From Psychrobacter sp. NZS113 (lineage in GTDB: Bacteria; Pseudomonadota; Gammaproteobacteria; Pseudomonadales; Moraxellaceae), in contig NZ_JADYWL010000008.1 in the NCBI RefSeq assembly GCF_015864825.1, positions 62,001 through 126,000 of the forward strand: 64,000 nt of DNA, read 5' to 3'. A program made the position numbers and the translations under genes. A model generated the notes under the pieces. It was not told the origin of the DNA. It searched no databases and was given only the letters and a program-made list of their open reading frames with translations. Shown in pieces: positions 44,276 through 52,738 of the stretch (positions within the stretch are counted from its first letter, which is position 1; each line of letters starts with the position of its first letter).

Positions 44276-46363
44276 CTAATCATGCTGGTGGTAATGCGGA
44301 TCATGCTCAACTGGTATGATGACTAAAAACCGAGTATGGCCATTCAAGGTATCAGTGAGAATACGGCCTTGGTGGGCAGTGACAATTTGCGACACTAGAG
44401 ACAAGCCTAGTCCAGAGCCCTTGTTTTTTTGCTGCAAACGCACGAAGGGACTAAATACTTCTTCACGTTTGTCTTCAGGAATACCAGTGCCTTCATCAAT
44501 CACTGCTAGTACGGCATATTTGGGTAATGGGCGTACAGGTTCTGCTTTGGCTTTCTTTATGTGCTTGGCAAACAAGCTTTCTTTACGTGGTAAGCTTTGA
44601 GTTTCAACAGCAGTTTGAGAAGTCTCTTTAGAGTCACTCTGCGTGCTATTTTTGGTATCGTTTTTCATGGTGCCCAAGTCAGTAGGCGTTTTATTCGTTT
44701 TTTGACCGTCTTTTGCATGAATACTTGTATCGCTATTAATAGATACATCAGTATCAGGAACGATTCTCCAAATAACTTTTTTGATTCTGTCAGTCAAATC
44801 ATTGGTGAAGCTATGATAGTTAGCAATCAATGAGTATTCGCTATTAGTCTCAACTGCGTTGCTGATATTTGCTGAATTATTAGTGGTGTCAGCATCAGTC
44901 TGCTCACCTTTAGCATTATCTTCTATAAGAGTAACACTAGCATCTAGGTTTTCGTCATCAGTATCTGGCGTAATGCTGGTACCGTTTTTATAGATAGGCG
45001 GTGCTGGTAATACATCTTTCGTATCTGTTATTTCAGACTTGCTCTTATCGATAGTATTCAACGAACCATCTGAGTCTGATGCGTTGTGAGTATTGTTTTC
45101 GCTGACATCAATGGGTGCATCATATGATTCAAAATCAGAGCTACCATAATTAGCAAAGCTGTTGCATAACACGGTTTGTAGTAGGTAGTCAGGGACGCTA
45201 TCAGCCTCATCGATAGTTTGAACACCATACAGTAATACTGTCACTGGCGGTTTGCCGTGTAACATCGCATTGGTTAGTAAGTTGCGAATTAAATGGGTCA
45301 ACATTGATGACTGACCATCAATGACGATATGCTCACCAATCAGAGTGGCTTCAGGATAATGCTGGCGCTCTTGATTGACCAAATCGTATAAATCTAAATG
45401 CTCAACTTGTTGCAGGGCATGACCAGCATCTAAACGGCTGACTAGTAATATACTCTCTACTAAATCATTAAGTCCTGATAAGTCTCGATTGATTGCATGA
45501 GCACGCTTATCAAATTTTGCTTTGGTATCGGTTGGTAGCGTACCAGTCAGCATGTCCATCATTTCGATTTGCAAGCGGATACGCGTAATGGGCGTACGTA
45601 GCTCATGAGAGGCGTGTGCTAATAGCAAGTTATTGGCATCGATAAGATGTTCGATTTTCTGTGCAGCTTGGTTAAATCCGCGTGCCAATGATGCAATCTC
45701 ATCGTTACCACGAGCATTCACTCGTACCGTAAAGTCGCCATCACCCAACTGTGTCATCTGTTGGCTCATCTGATTGATACGCCAAGTAATGGTTCGAGCA
45801 ATCCACCATAATACACCTGCCATAATGAATAGCAGCAACAGAGTACCTGTGAATAAATTCAAGGCAGCAGAGAGTACGGGTTTTTTGGGAGGTAAGCGTG
45901 ATTCATATAACAGTGTATAGCCAGTAGCGCTATAGACTTGAGCTTGCTTGGTAGGGGATGTTTCTGCAAATGAAGGGAACACACGAGATAACAAAGAAGG
46001 CGGTTCTGGCAGCTCTAATGGTAAGTCGCTGTTGTCTGTTTGCATGAGCAGCCGACCTTGGCTGTCATATAAGCCCATCTTAGCTTGTAGTGACTCATCA
46101 AAGATATCAAAGCTTTTTTTGACCACTGCCAACATAAAGCGAGACTGTAAGCGATTGTCTCGGCTAATGGAAGTATTTAGCTCGTGCAAGAATGGGTCTA
46201 TTTGTCCCAAGATTTGTGTGGCGAGTACTTCTGAGCGAATACCTGCATCTTTATCATGCACAAGTTGCGTCAACAGCACCATAGCCACTGCAAATAAGAT
46301 AAGTGCCATCATGACACTGGCAAATAGCTTGGCAAATACGGAACGAAAACCCAACTGCTGCAT
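44276..46363 (-). CDS. Sensor histidine kinase with large disordered insert in the ATPase domain
   Basis: 695 residues. Membrane helix at ~10-34, a periplasmic sensor domain (~35-165), helix ~168-190, HAMP (~190-245), then HisKA with the phospho-acceptor H253 in AHASHELRTPITRIRLQ. The HATPase domain has its N box at IRNLLTNAML (N361, N365), then a stretch of about 225 residues (~385-612) rich in Asp, Asn, Ser and Thr, before the G1/D box VIDEGTGIPE (D623) and G2 box GSGLGLSLV. Removing the insert leaves a normal ~465-residue kinase. Its gene follows the response regulator gene by 106 bp on the same strand, so they are a pair. The signal is unknown. Confidence 0.9.
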   Translation of the reverse strand: MQQLGFRSVFAKLFASVMMALILFAVAMVLLTQLVHDKDAGIRSEVLATQILGQIDPFLHELNTSISRDNRLQSRFMLAVVKKSFDIFDESLQAKMGLYDSQGRLLMQTDNSDLPLELPEPPSLLSRVFPSFAETSPTKQAQVYSATGYTLLYESRLPPKKPVLSAALNLFTGTLLLLFIMAGVLWWIARTITWRINQMSQQMTQLGDGDFTVRVNARGNDEIASLARGFNQAAQKIEHLIDANNLLLAHASHELRTPITRIRLQIEMMDMLTGTLPTDTKAKFDKRAHAINRDLSGLNDLVESILLVSRLDAGHALQQVEHLDLYDLVNQERQHYPEATLIGEHIVIDGQSSMLTHLIRNLLTNAMLHGKPPVTVLLYGVQTIDEADSVPDYLLQTVLCNSFANYGSSDFESYDAPIDVSENNTHNASDSDGSLNTIDKSKSEITDTKDVLPAPPIYKNGTSITPDTDDENLDASVTLIEDNAKGEQTDADTTNNSANISNAVETNSEYSLIANYHSFTNDLTDRIKKVIWRIVPDTDVSINSDTSIHAKDGQKTNKTPTDLGTMKNDTKNSTQSDSKETSQTAVETQSLPRKESLFAKHIKKAKAEPVRPLPKYAVLAVIDEGTGIPEDKREEVFSPFVRLQQKNKGSGLGLSLVSQIVTAHQGRILTDTLNGHTRFLVIIPVEHDPHYHQHD

Positions 46364-46469
46364 TAAACCATCTCTATTATTAGACGCTTATATCGATGCA
46401 TACTGTTGATTCTATAAGACTAAATCAACAGTATGATTGTTTTCTCGATCCGTTAGCTGTTTTCTATGA

Positions 46470-47192
46470 TCAAACCTGATCAGTGGCAAATTGATAACCA
46501 ACACCGCGTACCGTGATGATACGTTTTGGCTGGCGTGGATTGTCTTCGATTAAAGCTCTTAGACGTGAAATATGAACGTCAATGGCACGATCGATATTGT
46601 CTGAGCTATCATCGTTTGGCATGGCTTGCCAAAGCTGCTCGCGATTCAATACTTTACCAGAATGCGTGGCAAAATAATGCAACAATTGAAACTGATGCGT
46701 CGTCAAACGTACAGCCTCATCATCGATAGTCACTTCATGGCTATCGGGGAATACACTCAAACGGCCGAATGTCAGACTGTCTGACTGGCTATCTGCCTGA
46801 TTGGGTTGCTCGTGACGACGAATGACAGCACGAATACGCGCTAACAGCTCACGGGGCTCGAAAGGCTTAGAGATATAATCATCAGCACCCATCTCAAGAC
46901 CTAACACGCGATCTGTGGTATCACCTTTCGCTGTCAGCATGATAATTGGTACTTTATTAGTCATGTTGTTTTTGTTGCCACGAATCTTTTGACACACTTG
47001 CATGCCGTCCATATCAGGCAGCATTAAATCAAGAACAACCAAGTCAATATCACGCTCTTTGGTGTCTAATAATTCAAGACCTTCTTGACCAAGACCTGCA
47101 TGATGCACATCATAATAGTTCATGGTTAGATAGTCGCTGATCAATTCAGCTAAATCAGGATCATCTTCAATCAATAAAATTTGCTTACTCAT
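46470..47192 (-). CDS. OmpR-family response regulator
   Basis: 240 residues. Receiver domain with acidic pocket E9-D10-D11 and phospho-acceptor D55 in LVVLDLMLPD, the conserved Thr in IIMLTAK, and Lys in YISKPFEPREL. The winged-helix DNA-binding domain (~140-238) contains RLTTHQFQLLHYFATHSGK and DRAIDVHISRLR...PKRIITVRGVGYQF, typical of the OmpR/PhoB group. The partner histidine kinase is encoded downstream. Targets are unknown; the adaptor lipoprotein gene upstream on the same strand is a candidate. Confidence 0.93.
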   Translation of the reverse strand: MSKQILLIEDDPDLAELISDYLTMNYYDVHHAGLGQEGLELLDTKERDIDLVVLDLMLPDMDGMQVCQKIRGNKNNMTNKVPIIMLTAKGDTTDRVLGLEMGADDYISKPFEPRELLARIRAVIRRHEQPNQADSQSDSLTFGRLSVFPDSHEVTIDDEAVRLTTHQFQLLHYFATHSGKVLNREQLWQAMPNDDSSDNIDRAIDVHISRLRALIEDNPRQPKRIITVRGVGYQFATDQV

Positions 47193-47497
47193 GGGTTATC
47201 CTCTAGTTGTTGTTATGGTTTATCAAAAGTCTAATATGCTCTGATATTTCAATCATGACAAATACATCGATGATTTTAAGTTTTTAAGCATTCAAACTAT
47301 TAAGCCTCTAAGGTTTTAAGCATCTAAGATTTCAAAATTTCTTTAAGAATTAAAAAGTATCTAGCCAACTATAATTAGCGATTCATAATACTCGGGTAAT
47401 GCTATATATAATACTGCTATATTGCCTAATTAGGCTGTTACAAAACAAGAGAGGCTTTGTTAATATTTCTACACAATGTAACTGTCATTATAGATGA
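47193..47497. other. Intergenic region before the response regulator gene
   Basis: 305 bp between two leftward genes. It contains repeated TTTTAAGCAT (near 47281 and 47317) and AT-rich sequence suitable for the regulator's promoter. A block near 47429-47460 (GGCTGTTACAAAA...AGGCTTTGTTAAT) has a weak echo at 51043-51110. No coding sequence is seen. Confidence 0.35.
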
Positions 47498-48790
47498 CTA
47501 CGAAACATTGACCTTTTTGCCATCAGAATCAAGCGGCAAATCAGCCAAACAAATCAGGCTGTCATTGCTAATGCCTGCTATCAAATATTGTTCTGTTGAG
47601 GGATTGTACTCGACAACCTCAATAGGGTAGCGCTTCAGATGTTGATCTTGTCCGATAATCCACACATTAGCAGTCAGTGGTACTAGTGGTTTATATGGTG
47701 GCGATTGCAGCTCTGTCAAGTCGACATCGTGTAGCGCACGCTTAGGCACAATAGTACCTACATCTATCTGACCATAATTGACCCGCCCTGTTACTTTCAT
47801 ATTTGGCAATAACTGCTTACGACTGACTTCATTATCAATCACATCAACATTGACCATGAGTCTTTTAGGTTGACTGGTCGTGGTCAGCTTACTGATTTGT
47901 CCAGTAAATTTTTCTAAGATATTTTCAGCAGTAAAGTTGACAGTTTGACCTACCGAAAGTTGGGGTTCAGCTTGAATAGGTAGAATAGCAGTAAAGTGTA
48001 ATTTAGTCTCATCGCTAAACTTTAGGAGTGGCATTCGAGCTTCTAACTTTTGACCAGCTTTTACATACAGTCCTTCTACACGTCCTGAAAAGCTGGCACG
48101 GATAGTAATCAAGTTATACTTAGGTTTTGAGCTCTCTATACCCCTACTAATACTGATCTCGTTATCACTTGAGCTAACTATAGCTGCATCTGTCATTAAA
48201 GGTTCTTTTTTGCCATCAGATGAAGTGCTTTTAATGGTTGTGTCATTATTTACTGTAGTTTGACTGGGTTTAGCGTTTGCACTGGTGTCTTGTGCTTCAG
48301 TCTGTTTGGTATCAATAGTATCAGCATCCTTCTGTATCTTGATTTCTTGATCAGGCTTACCTGAATTTGAATCCGCATCGTCTGATATGTCAGAGGAGTT
48401 AACCGTATTACTTTCTGCTGCCAATCGCCTGACAATGAGTAATGGTGTGCCTTTTTCTACCCATTGGCCTTTAGTAACTAAGATTTCTTCTACGTTAATA
48501 GGGTGTACTGTCACAAATTGGGTCTGTTTAATAGGTTCGATATTGCCTTGTAGGCCAAGGCTAGGCTGGTAACGTGAAGGTTTTATACTCAATATATGAT
48601 CAGGTGTAATGGTCACACTGTCATTGTCAATGATAACCGGAGTATCTGCTGTTGGACTTTTTTCGGTGGTTAGTGCTTCGTCAGTAGGCGATGGCGGCTG
48701 ACAAGCAGCAATGAGTAAAGCACTCAATAAGTAGCTGCTGTTTTTTAAAATTTTAGAAACTGTCATCGCGTTCACCATAGTAGTTATCAT
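47498..48790 (-). CDS. HlyD/RND-type periplasmic adaptor lipoprotein with disordered insert
   Basis: 430 residues. Lipoprotein signal with lipobox LIAAC (C30). The lipoyl half-motifs are present: VEEILVTKGQWVEKGTPLLIV (split at ~100-120) and SFSGRVEGLYVKAGQKLEARMPLL (~233-256), then beta-barrel and membrane-proximal parts (PKRLMVNVDVIDNE; VGTIVPKRALHDV). Between the lipoyl halves, where related adaptors have an alpha-helical hairpin, there are ~100 residues rich in Ser, Asp, Thr and Lys and unlike a coiled coil. No inner-membrane pump gene is adjacent. TATAAT lies just before the first ATG, so a later ATG (codon 5 or 9) may be the real start. Confidence 0.8.
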   Translation of the reverse strand: MITTMVNAMTVSKILKNSSYLLSALLIAACQPPSPTDEALTTEKSPTADTPVIIDNDSVTITPDHILSIKPSRYQPSLGLQGNIEPIKQTQFVTVHPINVEEILVTKGQWVEKGTPLLIVRRLAAESNTVNSSDISDDADSNSGKPDQEIKIQKDADTIDTKQTEAQDTSANAKPSQTTVNNDTTIKSTSSDGKKEPLMTDAAIVSSSDNEISISRGIESSKPKYNLITIRASFSGRVEGLYVKAGQKLEARMPLLKFSDETKLHFTAILPIQAEPQLSVGQTVNFTAENILEKFTGQISKLTTTSQPKRLMVNVDVIDNEVSRKQLLPNMKVTGRVNYGQIDVGTIVPKRALHDVDLTELQSPPYKPLVPLTANVWIIGQDQHLKRYPIEVVEYNPSTEQYLIAGISNDSLICLADLPLDSDGKKVNVS

Positions 48791-49108
48791 TTTATTATAT
48801 AGTGAATTACAGTGTGGTGAAACGACTGCTAAACACTAACCTAGTCTTGTAGATATATGAGAGCTAAACTCAGTCGACATTAGGAATAATAAATATAGCT
48901 ATCAGAATGCCTCTCTATATTACTGGTCAGTTCGTATATTGACTCGATTATGACTAGAAAGAGGTCAATAATTGTGCTAAAAACAAACCTAATAAAGTAA
49001 ATTGATACATTTATAGAACAAAACAAGATTATTCAGCAATATCTTTATCGTTTCTATATAATGTAGAAATATCATAAAGTTGTCGACTATTTCGACTGTA
49101 GTAGTCTA

Positions 49109-49130
49109 TATTTGAATAGTAGTTCAAATA
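49109..49130. promoter_or_regulatory. Palindrome upstream of pilG
   Basis: TATTTGAA-TAGTAG-TTCAAATA, perfect 8-bp arms. Candidate operator in the region upstream of the chemosensory cluster. Confidence 0.45.
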
Positions 49131-49275
49131 GTCAGCGAGGAAGTGCTTTACACAATGGAAGAAAAGTACTTCTTTTAATTAGTGATATTAAAAATAAAGT
49201 AGGTCACTTAAAAAGCCAAGAGTTGGTCTCAATTTTCTAAGCTTATTAATAAAAAAGTGCGTATAGTAACTCATG

Positions 49276-49303
49276 TTGACAGCATGTTTAATGGGTCGAT
49301 ACT
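49276..49303 (+). promoter_or_regulatory. Candidate promoter of pilG
   Basis: TTGACA at 49276-49281 is a perfect -35, with GATACT 16 bp downstream as a moderate -10. It would produce a leader of about 150 nt before pilG. Confidence 0.5.
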
Positions 49304-49354
49304 GACAGATAGTAGGTTCGCTGTCATCACACATGGTAATGCAAATTTAGCCGT

Positions 49355-49383
49355 CCGTATCAATCAAATAGTAAATGATACGG
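49355..49383. promoter_or_regulatory. Inverted repeat in the pilG leader
   Basis: CCGTATCA at 49355-49362 is the perfect complement of TGATACGG at 49376-49383, with a 13-bp loop. It lies within the predicted mRNA leader, so it could fold in RNA or bind a regulator. Confidence 0.45.
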
Positions 49384-49459
49384 CATGTTGGAATAACAGT
49401 TAAAATTTTGTATTGATCGATAGAATTATGAACAAATAGTCGTTTATAGGACAATGATA

Positions 49460-49837
49460 ATGGAAAATGATTTTAATGGTTTGAAAGTAATGGTAATTGA
49501 TGATTCAAAAACCATTCGCCGTACCGCAGAGACTTTACTCCAAAAGGCAGGCTGTGAAGTCGTGACTGCTATTGACGGTTTTGATGCTTTAGCAAAGATT
49601 GTTGATAACAACCCAGATATTATTTTTGTCGATATTATGATGCCACGTTTAGATGGTTATCAGACTTGTGCACTAATAAAAAACAACCCTGACTATGCAA
49701 AAAAGCCAGTCATTATGCTGTCTTCTAAAGATGGTTTGTTTGATAAAGCACGTGGTCGTATTGTTGGCTCTGATGAATATCTGACCAAGCCTTTTAGTAA
49801 AGATGAGCTGTTTGAGGCAATCAATCAATACCGTTGA
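49460..49837 (+). CDS. pilG: Twitching motility response regulator PilG
   Basis: 125 residues from the ATG at 49460, which has AGGAC at 8-bp spacing and gives the usual PilG N-terminus (MENDFNGLKVMVIDDSKTIR); an ATG two codons earlier is less likely. It is a single receiver domain with phospho-acceptor D58 in DIIFVDIMMPRLDGYQTC and KPFSKDELFEAI at the end. PilG is the CheY-like output of the Pil-Chp system, acting on pilus extension (PilB, FimL/CyaB) in Pseudomonas. First gene of the cluster. Confidence 0.95.
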   Translation: MENDFNGLKVMVIDDSKTIRRTAETLLQKAGCEVVTAIDGFDALAKIVDNNPDIIFVDIMMPRLDGYQTCALIKNNPDYAKKPVIMLSSKDGLFDKARGRIVGSDEYLTKPFSKDELFEAINQYR

Positions 49838-50118
49838 TATGCTAAACGCTAGTATTAGCAATAGAATATATGCGTTTGTAAATATAAAGTTTCGTTTAGG
49901 CTTATTATTGGTATGATTTATGCATGTTGTTTTAGGTTAGGTTGTAAGGTCAAGATATCTAACATGAGTGACAATTAATGATAATTACTCAATATTTCAT
50001 AACAACTGTTAAGAAATTGATATTGCCAATCATTTTTGGTGATTCAGTTTCATTGGGGTTGTCTCAATAATATAACAACATATCCTCTTGGATATTTTCG
50101 AAAATAAAGGAAATTCCC

Positions 50119-50481
50119 ATGACTACCGTTTTAGTCATTGACGACTCGCCATCTGAGATGGCGAAATTTCGCGATATGCTTGCTAGACATAACTTTCAAG
50201 TCCTAGAGGCAACAAATGGTGAGCAAGGCTGTCAAATGGCAGTTGACCACTTACCAGACGTTATTTTGATGGATGTAGTGATGCCTGAGATGAATGGCTT
50301 CCAAGCCACTCGAAAAATTACTCGTGGTAAAACGACTGATCATATCCCTGTGATTATGATCAGTACTAAAAATCAAGAAACAGATAGAGTTTGGGGAAAG
50401 CGTCAAGGCGCTAAAGAGTATATTGCCAAACCAGTTGATGAAAATAGCTTGGTTAATATCATTCGCAAAGTAATGGAGTAG
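50119..50481 (+). CDS. pilH: Twitching motility response regulator PilH
   Basis: 120 residues: a stand-alone receiver with acidic residues D8-D9, phospho-acceptor D52 in VILMDVVMPEMNGFQATRKI, and K in YIAKPVDENSLV. PilH acts as the second CheY-like protein of the Pil-Chp system, thought to act as a phosphate sink or to promote retraction. AAGGAAA precedes the ATG. A 281-bp gap after pilG suggests an additional promoter or processing site, although the order pilG-pilH-pilI is conserved. Confidence 0.95.
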   Translation: MTTVLVIDDSPSEMAKFRDMLARHNFQVLEATNGEQGCQMAVDHLPDVILMDVVMPEMNGFQATRKITRGKTTDHIPVIMISTKNQETDRVWGKRQGAKEYIAKPVDENSLVNIIRKVME

Positions 50482-50484
50482 CTT

Positions 50485-51015
50485 GTGGCTTCCAAAGGGT
50501 TTATTGAGCTTCTGCGTCTAGCAGATTTGGCACGCGCGCGCAAAAGTGGTCGCCGCGGTGGACAAGAGTATGATTGGCAAGGTGTGGTGTTTGAGATTGG
50601 TGGACAGCGTTTGGTTGCGCCGATGGGTCAGGTATCAGAAGTATTAGCCATGCCAGAGTATACCAGCTTGCCTTTAGTAAAGCCTTGGATGCTGGGTATC
50701 GCCAATATTCGTGGACGCTTACTACCTATAACTGACTTGTCCCGATTTCTACAGGTTCCTAGTGGCTTAACGCAAATGAGCCAACGTAAAGTCATTGTCA
50801 TCGATCATGACAATCTTTTTTCAGGACTGGTAGTAGACCAAGTTATTGGTATCGAACAATTTACGAATGACCAATACCGTGCTGAGGCCATTGAATCTAG
50901 TTCGCCTTTTGCACCTTATAATCATGGTAGGTTCTTCAAAAATGAACAAGACTGGTATGTCTTTATGCCCAGTTTACTCGCACAAGACTTGCAATATACC
51001 GATGCTGCAATATAG
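50485..51015 (+). CDS. pilI: CheW-like adaptor PilI
   Basis: 176 residues, starting with GTG at 50485, with GGAG 6 bp upstream at the end of pilH. It is a CheW domain: GQRLVAPMGQVSEVLAMPEYTSLPLVKPWMLGIANIRGRLLPITDLSRFL is the hallmark region. PilI couples the receptor PilJ to the kinase ChpA. The 3-bp gap from pilH shows co-translation. Confidence 0.93.
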   Translation: MASKGFIELLRLADLARARKSGRRGGQEYDWQGVVFEIGGQRLVAPMGQVSEVLAMPEYTSLPLVKPWMLGIANIRGRLLPITDLSRFLQVPSGLTQMSQRKVIVIDHDNLFSGLVVDQVIGIEQFTNDQYRAEAIESSSPFAPYNHGRFFKNEQDWYVFMPSLLAQDLQYTDAAI

Positions 51016-51187
51016 CTATCGATAACAGATATCTGACTGTTAGGGCTATTACAAAATGATAGCGCACGACACGGTTAGATATCAGCATTCACATAGGCTT
51101 TGTTAATCACTGTTGTTTTTATAGCAATGAGATTGTCAAAGTCAGTCACGATAAGACTTTGATGATTGTTTTAAAGGAATACGCACG

Positions 51188-52588
51188 ATGAGTGATGTTA
51201 TAAATAAACCTATAGCTGGTACCCCTAATGCAACAGCGGGTGGCGCAAATGCTAATAGTGAGTGGAAGTTATTATTAGTGCTTTTTGTTTCGATAAGTGT
51301 GGCTTGTCTGATTTGGTTGGTAAACTCCTTATCATCAGTGAGTCAGTACTTTTTGGACTTTACTCAGTCCGTTGTTTTGCCTGTCGTCGTTTTCGTGATA
51401 GGGGTACTAGGGATAATCTTTGCCCTGTACCAATTGCTTAAACAGCGCGGTGGCTCAGAACGATTACTTATCGAGAAAGAAACATTACGTCGTCGCCAAG
51501 AAGCAGAAGCTGAATCTGAGCGCGCGCGTCAAATCCAAGAAGAAAACGAGCGTAACCAGGTAGCTATTCTGCGTTTGCTTGACGAGTTGGGTGACTTGGC
51601 AGAAGGTGATTTGACGGTCAATGCAACAGTATCAGAAGATTTTACTGGTGCAATTGCTGATTCAGTAAACTTTGCAATTGACCAACTTCGTCAGTTGGTA
51701 CTGGTTATCAACAATACGGCTGATCGCGTTTCGCAGTCTTCAGATCAAACGCAGATGAATGCGGTTGAGCTTGCTGAAGCATCTGAGCATCAAGCGCAAG
51801 AAATTGCTGGTGTATCAGCGGCCATTAATGAGATGACAATCTCGATTGACCAAGTTTCGAATAACGCTTCAGAATCTGCGACCGTTGCTCAGCGCTCAGT
51901 TGCCATTGCTTACAACGGGGCAGAAGTTGTACAGCGCTCCATTGAAGGTATGAACGTTATTCGTGATCAGATTCAAGAGACGTCAAAACGTATCAAACGT
52001 CTGGGTGAGTCTTCGCAAGAGATTGGTGATATCGTTAGTTTGATTAATGATATTGCTGACCAAACCAACGTTTTGGCATTGAACGCTGCTATTCAGGCAT
52101 CGATGGCTGGTGAAGCGGGTCGAGGCTTTGCGGTTGTTGCTGATGAAGTACAGCGTCTGGCTGAGCGTTCAGCGAATGCAACCAAACAGATTGAAACACT
52201 GGTAAAAACCATTCAAGCAGATACCAACGAAGCGGTTGTATCTATGGAGTCAACGACTTCTGAAGTTGTGCGCGGTGCGCGGTTAGCAAAAGATGCTGGT
52301 GAAGCACTAGAAGAGGTACAGAGCGTTTCTAACACGTTGGCTGATTTGATCCAAAACATCTCAAATGCTGCATTGCAACAGGCAGAGTCTGCTGGTCATA
52401 TCTCTCACACCATGAATATTATTCAGGATATTACCTCACAAACTTCCTCTGGCACGATGGCAACTGCACGATCTATTGGTGAGCTAAGCGAAATGGCTGC
52501 AGCACTACAAGAATCCGTAACAGGCTTTAAGGTATTGAGTGATGATGAGCTGCTAGATAACGAGCAAGCATTATCGGCAAGTGCATGA
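51188..52588 (+). CDS. pilJ: Chemoreceptor PilJ lacking a large periplasmic domain
   Basis: 466 residues, against ~680 in Pseudomonas PilJ. Two membrane helices (~27-48 and ~62-83) are separated by only ~13 residues ([13 protein letters not shown]), so there is essentially no periplasmic ligand domain. A HAMP (~120-175) and a methyl-accepting signalling domain follow, with the conserved hairpin tip in [20 protein letters not shown] followed by [19 protein letters not shown], as in PilJ. The C-terminal pattern and the flanking pilI/pilK genes secure the identity. It still can pair with PilI and ChpA; how it would sense surface contact is open. Confidence 0.93.
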   Translation: MSDVINKPIAGTPNATAGGANANSEWKLLLVLFVSISVACLIWLVNSLSSVSQYFLDFTQSVVLPVVVFVIGVLGIIFALYQLLKQRGGSERLLIEKETLRRRQEAEAESERARQIQEENERNQVAILRLLDELGDLAEGDLTVNATVSEDFTGAIADSVNFAIDQLRQLVLVINNTADRVSQSSDQTQMNAVELAEASEHQAQEIAGVSAAINEMTISIDQVSNNASESATVAQRSVAIAYNGAEVVQRSIEGMNVIRDQIQETSKRIKRLGESSQEIGDIVSLINDIADQTNVLALNAAIQASMAGEAGRGFAVVADEVQRLAERSANATKQIETLVKTIQADTNEAVVSMESTTSEVVRGARLAKDAGEALEEVQSVSNTLADLIQNISNAALQQAESAGHISHTMNIIQDITSQTSSGTMATARSIGELSEMAAALQESVTGFKVLSDDELLDNEQALSASA

Positions 52589-52650
52589 TAATCATGTTGG
52601 GCATTATTTTAGCACTAGTAAGTTAATATTTAGAGTTTCTACAGTATTTT

Positions 52651-52682
52651 ATATTAATATATTAATATATTAATATGTTAAT
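52651..52682 (+). repeat. Tandem 8-bp repeat upstream of pilK
   Basis: ATATTAAT three times followed by ATGTTAAT, in the 150-bp gap between pilJ and pilK. A site where copy number could change by slippage. Confidence 0.75.
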
Positions 52683-52738
52683 TACATTACTATGTAAATA
52701 ATAGTGGTTTACATTGGCAATCATAGGTAGCAGTTGAC

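Larger units (their letters stand above)
48791..49459. other. Long leader/intergenic region before pilG
   Basis: About 669 bp between divergent genes. It contains TATAAT near 49057, two perfect inverted repeats (49109-49130 and 49355-49383) and a likely promoter at 49276-49303, each listed separately. No coding sequence or known RNA is recognised. Confidence 0.4.

Noticed and set aside
47429-51110. Similar blocks GGCTGTTACAAAA...AGGCTTTGTTAAT at 47429 and near 51043 as a third repeat family
   Set aside because: Only short ends are shared, spacing differs, and no inverted-repeat structure is evident.
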